DNA of 33,255 bases from SM23-62 sp964575235 (GTDB lineage Bacteria > Bacteroidota > Bacteroidia > Bacteroidales > SM23-62): the NCBI GenBank assembly GCA_964575235.1, contig CAZNQG010000030.1:1-33255 (forward strand), written 5' to 3'. Below are positions 8,704-15,884 of the stretch, in pieces. A program made the translations under genes and the position numbers. Every line of letters starts with the position of its first letter. Within the stretch, counting starts at the first letter, position 1. A model generated the notes under the pieces. It was not told where the DNA came from. It did not search any database and saw only the letters and a list, made by a program, of their open reading frames with translations.

Positions 8704-8742
8704 AGGCAGGCGTTGTCGGGTGTCGACACTGCCCGGGTGCGG

Positions 8743-9462
8743 CTATAACCCGAGGAACAGGATGCCCAGGCCGCTCAGCAGTATGGTTGCCCCGGCAATG
8801 ATGTGGGTATATCTTTCCAGCCTGCCAAGGCGGACCAGGTTCAGTCCGTAGGATGCCGTCAGGACCATGGCCAGCATGGTCAGTATGGTGACCGCCCCGA
8901 AGACGATGGACACCTGTGCGATCCCCCAGGAAGAGTTCTGGGCCGCAGGATACATCAGGATGGGGATCAGGGGTTCGCAGGGGCCCAGGAGAAAGATGGT
9001 AAAAAGGACCCAGGGCGTGATGTTGTTCCGGTGTGCATGGTCGTGCCCGGGCTGGTGGGTATGCTCGTTCCCGTGGCTGTGTTCGTGGACGTGGACCGTC
9101 CCGTCAAGGTGCCGGTGTTCGTGCCGGTGCACATGTTTGCCGCTGATTCGCCGGATCCCCCAGAGCATATAGCCCAGTCCGAAAAGTACGAACAGCCATG
9201 CTGCCAGGTCTCCCCTTACCGATTCAAGGAATTCCAGATGGTTTAATCCCACGCCGACCCCGATACCCACGGCCCCAAGCAGGATGGAGCTGATCACATG
9301 CCCGAAACCGCTGAGCACCGTTATCCAGGTTGTTTTCAGCATGCTCCAATGCCGCGCACGGGCCATGACGATGAACGGAAGATAATGGTCCGGACCGATC
9401 ACGGTATGGATGAATGCGATGCTTGCCGCGGTCCAGGTTAAAACGGTAAGATTCTCTGACAT
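8743..9462 (-). CDS. Nickel/cobalt-type membrane transporter with His-rich loop
   Basis: This 239-residue polytopic membrane protein resembles the UreH/RcnA/TauE-like group of metal permeases. Helix 1 contains HTVIGPDH, close to the HxxxxDH metal motif of nickel-cobalt transporters. About six hydrophobic segments are seen. Between them, near residues 108-145, lies a loop packed with histidines (HVHRHEHRH and repeated HxH units), a common trait of Ni/Co/Zn carriers. It begins 6 bases after the stop of the NikR-type regulator gene, so it is the regulated partner. Uptake for the [NiFe] hydrogenase is the simplest reading; export, as by RcnA, cannot be excluded from sequence. Confidence 0.85.
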   Translation of the reverse strand: MSENLTVLTWTAASIAFIHTVIGPDHYLPFIVMARARHWSMLKTTWITVLSGFGHVISSILLGAVGIGVGVGLNHLEFLESVRGDLAAWLFVLFGLGYMLWGIRRISGKHVHRHEHRHLDGTVHVHEHSHGNEHTHQPGHDHAHRNNITPWVLFTIFLLGPCEPLIPILMYPAAQNSSWGIAQVSIVFGAVTILTMLAMVLTASYGLNLVRLGRLERYTHIIAGATILLSGLGILFLGL

Positions 9463-9468
9463 ACTCTG

Positions 9469-9870
9469 TTAATGTGTTCCGCTCATCACCAGCTCTCCGT
9501 GCTTGATCCCCTTGACGGCTTTCAGCTTGTCGGCCAGCTTCAGGAGCTTGCCAGCCGGCCCCTTCACGGTGATCGTCTCCAGGCACATGTCGTGGTCAAG
9601 GTGTATGTGCTGGCTGGAAAGGATGAGACAATGATAATCGTGCTGTATCGAAGTCATCTGTTTCTGAATGTCCCGTTTGTGGTGATCGTAGATCAGCACA
9701 AGCGCCCCGGCAACCTCCATATCCTCCTTCCACTGCTGTTCCACCTCGTTCTTTTTGATCAGGAATCGTATGGCCTGGGAACGGTTCGGGAAATGATGAT
9801 CCGATACGAGCCGGTCAAGGCTTTCGAGCAGTTCCTCCTCCAGGGAAACCCCGAATCTCTTTACGGACAT
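9469..9870 (-). CDS. nikR: NikR-type nickel-responsive transcription regulator
   Basis: This 133-residue protein has an N-terminal ribbon-helix-helix DNA-binding domain (residues 1-45, RFGVSLEEELLESLDRLV then NRSQAIRFLI) and a C-terminal ACT-like nickel-binding domain. The four square-planar ligands of E. coli NikR (H76, H87, H89, C95) align with H77, H88, H90 and C96 in QHDYH and HIHLDHDMCLE. It should repress nickel transport when nickel is plentiful. Its gene is first in a two-gene operon with the permease. Upstream, a TGTTAC repeat spaced 21 bases and a possible -7 element suggest self-regulation. Confidence 0.95.
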   Translation of the reverse strand: MSVKRFGVSLEEELLESLDRLVSDHHFPNRSQAIRFLIKKNEVEQQWKEDMEVAGALVLIYDHHKRDIQKQMTSIQHDYHCLILSSQHIHLDHDMCLETITVKGPAGKLLKLADKLKAVKGIKHGELVMSGTH

Positions 9871-9872
9871 CG

Positions 9873-9906
9873 TGTTACCTTTTATAAATTTCTTGTTACG
9901 AATGTA
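9873..9906 (-). promoter_or_regulatory. Candidate nikR promoter and operator
   Basis: Two copies of TGTTAC (plus strand, 9873-9878 and 9894-9899) lie 21 bases apart, two DNA turns, just before the nikR ATG. The - strand reads TACATTCG at 9906-9899, one mismatch from the Bacteroidota -7 element TAnnTTTG, and this overlaps the distal repeat. The layout would place a repressor over the transcription start. E. coli NikR uses an inverted GTATGA/TCATAC site, which is not present, so this is a by-eye inference. Confidence 0.35.
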
Positions 9907-9975
9907 GGAATCTTTCGGGATTTTTCCGGCGGCAGGATGAAAAATGCAGGTTATTTAAAACGCGTATAAACTGCT

Positions 9976-11082
9976 TCAGGCCAGTTCGTAAAGATCACCG
10001 GGGCGGGGGACCACGAATTCCGTCTGTATGCTGCGGCGCTCCGCCTCTGCATTGCTCCAGTTTTCAAGTTGCACGGGATTCAGTATTTCCTGGCCGTGGT
10101 AAGTACGGTCTTCCATCCCGCTGTAGTGCACCAGCATGGTCCGCCCGGGTGTGATCCTCTCGCAGAAATCAAAGACCGATAAAGGCATTCCCTCGTCACA
10201 GTAAGCCAGGAACTCATCGAAAAAGGCATGGATGACGGGATCGCGTGTTACGGGAAGGTGTGTGGCGATCAGGTGGGTGCAGGAAAGCTGCCGCAGCCAG
10301 TTGCCCAGGTATTTCGAATCCTTATCCCCGCCGGGGTCCTCGCGGGCGATGCTCCAGTGGTTCGTGCCGGTGTACGGATAGCGGTTGTTCGCATCCACGA
10401 AAGCCAGCTGTACGTCCTTCAGGTAGCGGTAGTCCGCCTTGCGGAGCAGGGGACACAGAAGGTCGCCCGAAAAGAGGATCCTTACTGGGTCACGGCCGGG
10501 AGCCCGGAGCTCGAAGGTTAGCATCACGGGACCCGGGGATTTCTCGCCGTGGTAAACGGGGAAAGGCGTAAGCCGGAGTTCCGGGATGCCCTCGAGGGGC
10601 CTGCTCTCCCCGGGCCTGAGTTCCCGGTATTCGCTCAGGGCAGGCATCTGGGGAAAGGAACTGCCCAGAAAATCCCAGCCCGGCCGGCTGGAATACAGCG
10701 GCATCCGCTTTTCCTTCCGATGATGCCGGTAGTAACTGTACAGGATCCAGTCCAGCGACAGGGTGTGGTCCGGATGCGTATGGGTCAGCACCACCGCTTC
10801 GGGCAGGCGGTTCCCGTGCCGGATCAGGTATTGTACGATCCCGTGCCCTGCATCGATCAGAACCTCCCATTCCGTATCCTCCGGATCCTTTCCCCCGGAG
10901 GCGGATTTCAGGATGGAGAACGAAGCATTGGCAAGCTGTTCCGGGTCCGATGCATCGTAGAAGGGGTGGGCGGTCCCCAGCGGCACCGGCCAGGCATTCC
11001 CGGTGCCGTTTACCCTGACGAAATAGTTTGCCATGGCGTTATTGATCGGTATTGTTGATTCAATTGGCGGTTCATCAGTCAT
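9976..11082 (-). CDS. Metallo-beta-lactamase-fold hydrolase
   Basis: This 368-residue protein carries the metal motif HTHPDH at residues 101-106, preceded by LIDAGHG. The other expected ligands occur later: a His in FPVYHG, an Asp in FSGD and a His in ATHLP. That is a complete di-metal hydrolase site of the RNase Z / phosphodiesterase-like branch. The substrate cannot be told. The first start, ATG at 11082, overlaps the maf stop by eight bases; a second ATG at 11034 (MANYFVRVNGTGNAWPV) fits the family fold well and may be the true start. It closes a string of five genes and is 105 bases upstream of nikR. The C-terminal 70 residues have no clear match to the core domain. Confidence 0.75.
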   Translation of the reverse strand: MTDEPPIESTIPINNAMANYFVRVNGTGNAWPVPLGTAHPFYDASDPEQLANASFSILKSASGGKDPEDTEWEVLIDAGHGIVQYLIRHGNRLPEAVVLTHTHPDHTLSLDWILYSYYRHHRKEKRMPLYSSRPGWDFLGSSFPQMPALSEYRELRPGESRPLEGIPELRLTPFPVYHGEKSPGPVMLTFELRAPGRDPVRILFSGDLLCPLLRKADYRYLKDVQLAFVDANNRYPYTGTNHWSIAREDPGGDKDSKYLGNWLRQLSCTHLIATHLPVTRDPVIHAFFDEFLAYCDEGMPLSVFDFCERITPGRTMLVHYSGMEDRTYHGQEILNPVQLENWSNAEAERRSIQTEFVVPRPGDLYELA

Positions 11083-11671
11083 CCCCCAGGAATCCTTTCA
11101 GTTCATGGTACATTCTCTGCAGGGGCAGTCCCATGACATTGAAATAGGAACCTTCGATCTTTTCGACGCCGATATACCCGATCCAGTCCTGTATCCCGTA
11201 GGCCCCGGCTTTGTCCAGGGGCCTGTAACGATCGATGTAGTAACGGATCTCCTCATCGCTGAGCCGGGCAAACCAGACCAGGGAGGAAGCGCAGAAGGTA
11301 TGTTCCTTCCCTCCCGTGCGCAGGCAAACCCCGGTCAGCACTTCATGCCGGCTACCGGAAAGCTTTCGGAGCATGCGAAAGGCATCCTCCCCGTCCACAG
11401 GCTTGTTGATCACCGTTCCATCCATCCACACAATGGTATCGGCCGTGATCAGGAGGGTTTTTTCGGGGACTTCCCCCATGATGTGATCCGCTTTCAGGCG
11501 GGCAAGGTATACCGGGATTTCCTCTTTGGCCAGTGACCCCGGCCAGCTCTCGTCCAGCGAACTGTTGACCAGGACCCTGAATTTCAGTCCCATTTCCTCC
11601 ATCAGGTATTTCCGCCTGGGAGAAGCCGACCCCAGTACGATGTCGTACTGCCTTAACCTCTCGTACAACAT
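11075..11671 (-). CDS. maf: Maf-family nucleoside triphosphate pyrophosphatase
   Basis: This 198-residue protein should hydrolyse non-canonical or excess dTTP/UTP-like nucleotides to the monophosphate and pyrophosphate. The signature LGSASPRRKYLMEEMG lies near residues 14-29, and ADTIVWMDG carries the catalytic Asp. KPVDGEDAFRMLRKLSG and YDKAGAYGIQ-like (here LDKAGAYGIQD) segments are the other conserved blocks. Length is as expected. It starts six bases after the UbiA-type gene stop and overlaps the next gene, so it belongs to the five-gene string. Whether it is the YhdE (dTTP/UTP) or YceF type cannot be settled by eye; LDKAGAYGIQ favours the YhdE type. Confidence 0.92.
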   Translation of the reverse strand: MLYERLRQYDIVLGSASPRRKYLMEEMGLKFRVLVNSSLDESWPGSLAKEEIPVYLARLKADHIMGEVPEKTLLITADTIVWMDGTVINKPVDGEDAFRMLRKLSGSRHEVLTGVCLRTGGKEHTFCASSLVWFARLSDEEIRYYIDRYRPLDKAGAYGIQDWIGYIGVEKIEGSYFNVMGLPLQRMYHELKGFLGDD

Positions 11672-11677
11672 GGGACC

Positions 11678-12649
11678 TCAGGGAATATAGGGGTGGATAA
11701 TCGCATAGAAAATCAAGGAATACAGGATCCCCGCCAGCATGATGATCTTGGTCAGGTTGCTGCAGAAATGATAGTCTTTTTTATCCCCCGCGGAAAGGAT
11801 CCTGAACCCAAGGTAAACAAATGGAAGGATCAGCGTCAGGACAAACCAGCCCAGGGTAAGCAGATTCGGCTCCCCTCCCGGTGTTCTCAAAAGATAGGTC
11901 ACATATACATAGGCCAGGGAAAAGACCATGAACAGGATCAGTACGAGCAGCACGATCCGGGTGGCCCGGATCCCCAGCACGATCGGCAGGGTATTCCTCC
12001 CGTAGGCCGAATCCCCCTCAAAATCCTCCACATCCTTGATGATCTCCCGTATCAGGGTGGATAGGAATGCAAAAAAGGAGAAGCCGCCCACCCAGGCGAT
12101 GAGGTTGTTGAAATTCATTCCCCTGGCAATCAGCACATCCGCGTATTCCCTGTTGAGGAGGGGGACCTCGAAAATGACGACCACGAAGGGGACAACGGCG
12201 GTAAAAATAGCAACGATCAGGTTCCCGATCAGGAATTGCCGCTTGTAGGTGGTGGAATAGAACCAGAGCAGTCCGGCGGCCATCAGGTAAGCTATCCCGA
12301 ACCCGGGCATCCCGGCATGGAAGGAAAGGTAAATGCCGGTCAGAATCCCTGCCGTATTCAGGATGATGTGGAGGATCATGGCCGTTCTCCGGCCGATCTT
12401 TTTACCGACGATGACGGTCGAGGGGCGGTTGAGCAGGTCGGTCTTCATATCAAAGTAATCGTTGATTACATAACCCGCCGCCGTGATGGACATAGAGGAC
12501 AATACAAGGAGGAAGAAGTGCAGGTGGTCAAGCTGGGGGACGAACCCGTTCAAGGCCAGGATGGGTTCGACGACAAGCAGCCTCATCATGTACTGTGTAG
12601 CCGCAATGATAAGCAGGTTCTGGAAACGTATAAGCCTTAGAAATGCCAT
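11678..12649 (-). CDS. UbiA-family prenyltransferase
   Basis: This integral membrane protein of 323 residues (from the ATG at 12649) transfers a prenyl chain to an acceptor. The first Mg-diphosphate motif NDYFDMKTD is at residues 63-71, and the second aspartate-rich motif is in REIIKDVEDFEGD. Eight to nine hydrophobic helices are visible. In Bacteroidota such proteins are often annotated as geranylgeranylglycerol-phosphate geranylgeranyltransferase, but the acceptor (lipid headgroup, quinone precursor or heme) cannot be told here. The frame runs open to 12727 inside kdsC; the ATG two bases after the kdsC stop, followed by MAFLRLIRFQN, is the family start. Confidence 0.88.
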   Translation of the reverse strand: MAFLRLIRFQNLLIIAATQYMMRLLVVEPILALNGFVPQLDHLHFFLLVLSSMSITAAGYVINDYFDMKTDLLNRPSTVIVGKKIGRRTAMILHIILNTAGILTGIYLSFHAGMPGFGIAYLMAAGLLWFYSTTYKRQFLIGNLIVAIFTAVVPFVVVIFEVPLLNREYADVLIARGMNFNNLIAWVGGFSFFAFLSTLIREIIKDVEDFEGDSAYGRNTLPIVLGIRATRIVLLVLILFMVFSLAYVYVTYLLRTPGGEPNLLTLGWFVLTLILPFVYLGFRILSAGDKKDYHFCSNLTKIIMLAGILYSLIFYAIIHPYIP

Positions 12650-12651
12650 CG

Positions 12652-13173
12652 TCACCAGGTAAAAGCGTCCTCTTCCATCCATTTGCCCTGAAGCCGCAGG
12701 ACCTGTTCGATCACATCCCGGGCACATCCTCCCCCTGCGGGCTTATCCGATATGTATGCCGAAATGGCTTTGATCTCCTCCACGGCATCGGACGGACAGG
12801 TGGGGAATCCGACCTCCTTCATGGCCGGATAATCCGGGAGGTCGTCGCCCATGTAAAGGATGTTTTCGGGTTCCAGCCCGTATTTCTCCAGGAAGTCTGT
12901 GAGGTTCGCGATCTTGTCCTTCGACCTCAGGTAAATATCCGTAACCCCGAGGTATTTAAACCGTTCCTCCACGGCCGATGAATTGCCTCCGGTAATGATG
13001 CAGACGGGATATCCCTTGCGGATCGCGTAATGGATGGCATACCCGTCCTTGATGTTCATGGAACGCATCAGTTCACCGCCGGGGTGCAGGAAGATTTTCG
13101 CATCGGACAGCACACCGTCAACGTCGAATACAAAAGCCCTGACCTTGCTGAGTTCTTCCTTGAAATTGTTCAT
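12652..13173 (-). CDS. kdsC: KdsC-type HAD phosphatase (KDO 8-phosphate phosphatase)
   Basis: This 173-residue HAD hydrolase removes phosphate from 3-deoxy-D-manno-octulosonate 8-phosphate in the pathway to lipopolysaccharide inner core. The nucleophile motif FDVDGVLSD gives D17 and D19; ITGG carries the motif II residue, and MGDDLPDYPAM is motif IV. It lacks a cap domain, as KdsC does (tetramer-forming C1-less HAD). It starts directly at the stop of the DUF2520 gene (no gap) and precedes the UbiA-type gene by two bases. KDO synthesis implies an outer membrane with LPS, which fits Bacteroidota. Confidence 0.92.
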   Translation of the reverse strand: MNNFKEELSKVRAFVFDVDGVLSDAKIFLHPGGELMRSMNIKDGYAIHYAIRKGYPVCIITGGNSSAVEERFKYLGVTDIYLRSKDKIANLTDFLEKYGLEPENILYMGDDLPDYPAMKEVGFPTCPSDAVEEIKAISAYISDKPAGGGCARDVIEQVLRLQGKWMEEDAFTW

Positions 13174-13959
13174 TTAGCTCCTGAAATGGTTTGTAATGCT
13201 TTCAGAAACAAATGTATATATTTTTTGTAACTCGGGATAGCCTTTTAACAGGTCAATGTGGGCACGGACCACTTCGGTGTCGTTCCGGGATGCGGGACCC
13301 GTCTGTGCCTCTGCAGGGTCCATCTCCGTTGCCTTCGAGGTGGTCTCCATGATCAGGGGCATCAGCAGGCCGAAATCCAGTCCCCTGTCCGACATCAGAT
13401 CCCTGGAAAGGTGGTACATGTGATTGGAGAAGTTCGAGGCGATCACGCCGGCCAGGTGCAGGAACCTTCTTTGCTCCGAATCCATCCGGACGATCCTCCC
13501 CGATATGCCACGGGCCATTCTTTCAACGGCTGCAAGGCTTTCCGGGTTGTTAGCCTCGATGCACACCGGGACTCTGGAAAAGTCCATCTCCCGGTCCCTG
13601 GAAAAGGTCATCAGCGGGTACAGGACGCCGTAGTCCGTGGCAATGCCTGAGAAAACATCCATGGGTACGCTCCCGGCCGTATGCACCATTATGGGTCCGG
13701 TCTTCAATTCAATACGGCAGGAGAATTCCCGGATGGCACGGTCCGGGATACAGAACAGCAGCAGTCCTGCCTCCGGATTAAGCCGCCCCGGATCCGAGGT
13801 CCACTCCACTCCCATCCTTTCGGCCAGGGATCTCGCGGAACCTTCCGTGCGGCTGAATACCTGCAGCACCGTATGGCCCGCCTGCTGCAGTGCGGGTCCC
13901 AAATGCCAGGCCAGGTTCCCGGCACCCAGGAGGTTTATTTTCAGGGATTCTGTTTCCAT
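13174..13959 (-). CDS. Rossmann-fold protein with DUF2520 domain
   Basis: This 261-residue protein has an N-terminal NAD(P)-binding Rossmann domain (INLLGAGNLAWHLGPAL near residues 8-24, then VFSRTEGSARSLAERMG) and a C-terminal all-helical domain of the DUF2520 type (around residues 130-261, with HLAGVIASNFSNHMYHL). The fold resembles F420-dependent NADP oxidoreductase-like and pyrroline-carboxylate-reductase-like proteins. No substrate is known for the family as far as I recall. The link to kdsC, with no gap, is a common Bacteroidota arrangement. It heads the five-gene string; a possible -7 element TATTTTCG lies at 13985-13978. Confidence 0.85.
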   Translation of the reverse strand: METESLKINLLGAGNLAWHLGPALQQAGHTVLQVFSRTEGSARSLAERMGVEWTSDPGRLNPEAGLLLFCIPDRAIREFSCRIELKTGPIMVHTAGSVPMDVFSGIATDYGVLYPLMTFSRDREMDFSRVPVCIEANNPESLAAVERMARGISGRIVRMDSEQRRFLHLAGVIASNFSNHMYHLSRDLMSDRGLDFGLLMPLIMETTSKATEMDPAEAQTGPASRNDTEVVRAHIDLLKGYPELQKIYTFVSESITNHFRS

Positions 13960-13977
13960 GGGAAATATACGTTTCAG

Positions 13978-13985
13978 CGAAAATA
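13978..13985 (-). promoter_or_regulatory. Candidate -7 element for the DUF2520-kdsC-ubiA-maf operon
   Basis: The - strand reads TATTTTCG here, one base off TAnnTTTG, 18 bases before the ATG at 13959. A TTTTTG sits about 17 bases further upstream inside the T-run of the preceding terminator, which would put a promoter hard against that terminator. Spacing is slightly short, so confidence is low. Confidence 0.35.
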
Positions 13986-13997
13986 CGAGGATTTACG

Positions 13998-14045
13998 CAA
14001 AACAAAAAGGCTGCCCCTCCCCGGTTCCGGTTCCAGGACAGCCTT
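13998..14045 (-). terminator. Intrinsic terminator of the etf-acyl-CoA dehydrogenase operon
   Basis: On the - strand AAGGCTGTCC (14045-14036) pairs with GGGGCAGCCTT (14017-14007), with one mismatch, and the stem is followed by TTTTTGTTTTG. It lies 25 bases after the acyl-CoA dehydrogenase stop codon. Confidence 0.8.
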
Positions 14046-14069
14046 CGCGCGTGTTTTTCCGTTCGCCTG

Positions 14070-15881
14070 TCAGAAACAGTAACGGTTCTCGTCGATCAGG
14101 CGGTCGGCGATCCGGCGGCGGGCCTCCTTGACATTGACGCCGGAAACGGAGGTATAGTGCAGGATCCCCTTCTCAAGCAGGTCGCGCACCTCCCCGAAGG
14201 CGAACGAACAGGTGGCGTCTTGTATGGACTTGGCGATCTTTGCCGCGGCATCGTAAACGAATACGTCCAGGATATCCCGGTAAACCTTCATCTCATCTTC
14301 CTGCTTTATGGATTCCATCTTCTTTATCCTTAGCATGAGGGATTCCGCGGCATACAACTGCATGATGGCATCGGAGATGAAGGAAAGGATCTCCTGTTCC
14401 ATGACGATGGTGCGGGTGAATTTATCCGTTGCGGCTTTTACCGCCATCAGGATGAGTTTCTTGAAATTGGAGATGTATTTGCCCTTTTCCTCGAAATATT
14501 CCATTTCGCCGGCCTTCCCTTCCTTCAGGCTGCGGATCTCCTCAAAGGCCTTTTCGGCCTCTTCCTGTATAGGCAGGACGCCTTTAGCGCCCTTCTTCAG
14601 TACGTTGTCCAGTATCAGGAGCCGGTTGATCTCGTTGGTGCCTTCGAAGATCCGGTTGATCCTGGAATCCCGGTATCCACGGTCCACAGGCATTTCCGCG
14701 GAATACCCCATCCCGCCGAAGATCTGGACGGCCTCATCCACCACGTAATCAAGGGCCTCCGAGCCGAACACCTTCAGGATGGCCGCCTCCAGTGCAAAAT
14801 GGTTGAACGCGGCCATGGTGTCCCGGCCCTTGTCCTCCCCGGCTTCCACGTAATGGTCTATGGCGTCGTCCAGGTGCTTGCTGGCACGGTAGACGGCGGA
14901 TTCGTTGGCGAAAGTGCGGATGACCTGTTCGGCAAGCTTGTGTTTGATGGCCCCGAACTGGGAGATCAGGCAGTTGAACTGCTTCCGCTCGTTGGCATAC
15001 TGCACGCTCTGGTCGATGGCCTTCTTGGCCGAACCGATCACATTTCCCCCCAGTTTTATCCTTCCCATATGAAGGATGTTCAGGGCAATGCGGAATCCCT
15101 CCCCCCTTTTCCCAAGCAGGTTCTCGACGGGAACCCTGCAGTCGTTGAAGAAGATCTGCCGGGTGGAGGATCCCTTGATCCCCATCTTTTTCTCCTCCGG
15201 GTTGAAGGTGATCCCGGGGAAGTCCCGTTCAACGATGAATGCGCTGAGCACCCGGTCGTTGTCGATCTTGGCAAAGACCGTCATCACATCCGCAAAACCG
15301 CCGTTGGTGGTCCACATTTTCTGCCCGTTCAGGATGTAATGCTTTCCGTCTTCCGAGAGAACGGCCTTGGTGGTTCCCGCATTGGCGTCCGAGCCGGCCC
15401 CTGGTTCGGTCAGGCAATAGGCCCCCAGCCATTCACCGCTGGCCAGTTTGGGGACGTATTTCCGCTGCTGCTCCTGGTTCCCGTAATACAGGATGGGCAG
15501 GGTGCCGATACCCGTATGGCAGGACCACCCTACTGTGTAGGAATAACCGGCGCCCATGATCTCGCTGGCGTACATGGAGGTGACGAAGGACTGCCCGAAG
15601 CCTTCCAGTTCCTCCGGTACGGAAATGGCCAGGAGGCCCAGTTCCCCGGCTTTTTTCAGAAGTCCGGGCAACAGGCCCTCTTCCTGGGCATCGATCCGGT
15701 CGAGCGCGGGAAATACTTCCGTTTCGAGAAAGTCCCTGCAGGTCTGCCCGATCATAAGCTGCTCTTCGTTTAATTCCTCCGGGATAAAGACATCGGCGGG
15801 ATCGGTTTCCTTGGTAAGGAATTCCCCGCCGGTAATTAATTTTCGTTTTTCCATGATATCGGATTTGTTTAGGGTTTTCAT
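14070..15881 (-). CDS. Acyl-CoA dehydrogenase with C-terminal extension
   Basis: This 603-residue flavoprotein oxidises an acyl-CoA to the 2-enoyl-CoA and passes electrons to ETF. FAD-contact motifs YCLTEPGAGSD (155-165) and KMWTTNGG (188-195) are present, and QIFGGMGY at 386-393. The catalytic base is E413 in RIFEGTNEINR. Residues about 430-603 form an extra helical domain, so it resembles the longer VLCAD/ACAD9-like class rather than the 380-residue short- and medium-chain enzymes. It begins four bases after the stop of the membrane FeS oxidoreductase gene and ends at a strong terminator, so it is the last gene of the etfB-etfA-oxidoreductase operon. Chain-length preference cannot be told. 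A second ATG at 15854 is possible. Confidence 0.93.
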   Translation of the reverse strand: MKTLNKSDIMEKRKLITGGEFLTKETDPADVFIPEELNEEQLMIGQTCRDFLETEVFPALDRIDAQEEGLLPGLLKKAGELGLLAISVPEELEGFGQSFVTSMYASEIMGAGYSYTVGWSCHTGIGTLPILYYGNQEQQRKYVPKLASGEWLGAYCLTEPGAGSDANAGTTKAVLSEDGKHYILNGQKMWTTNGGFADVMTVFAKIDNDRVLSAFIVERDFPGITFNPEEKKMGIKGSSTRQIFFNDCRVPVENLLGKRGEGFRIALNILHMGRIKLGGNVIGSAKKAIDQSVQYANERKQFNCLISQFGAIKHKLAEQVIRTFANESAVYRASKHLDDAIDHYVEAGEDKGRDTMAAFNHFALEAAILKVFGSEALDYVVDEAVQIFGGMGYSAEMPVDRGYRDSRINRIFEGTNEINRLLILDNVLKKGAKGVLPIQEEAEKAFEEIRSLKEGKAGEMEYFEEKGKYISNFKKLILMAVKAATDKFTRTIVMEQEILSFISDAIMQLYAAESLMLRIKKMESIKQEDEMKVYRDILDVFVYDAAAKIAKSIQDATCSFAFGEVRDLLEKGILHYTSVSGVNVKEARRRIADRLIDENRYCF

Positions 15882-15884
15882 TTT

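Noticed and set aside
8720..8735. GTGTCGACAC palindrome and CGGG/CCCG stem between the converging genes
   Set aside because: It could be a bidirectional terminator but has no T-run on either side, so it was not called.
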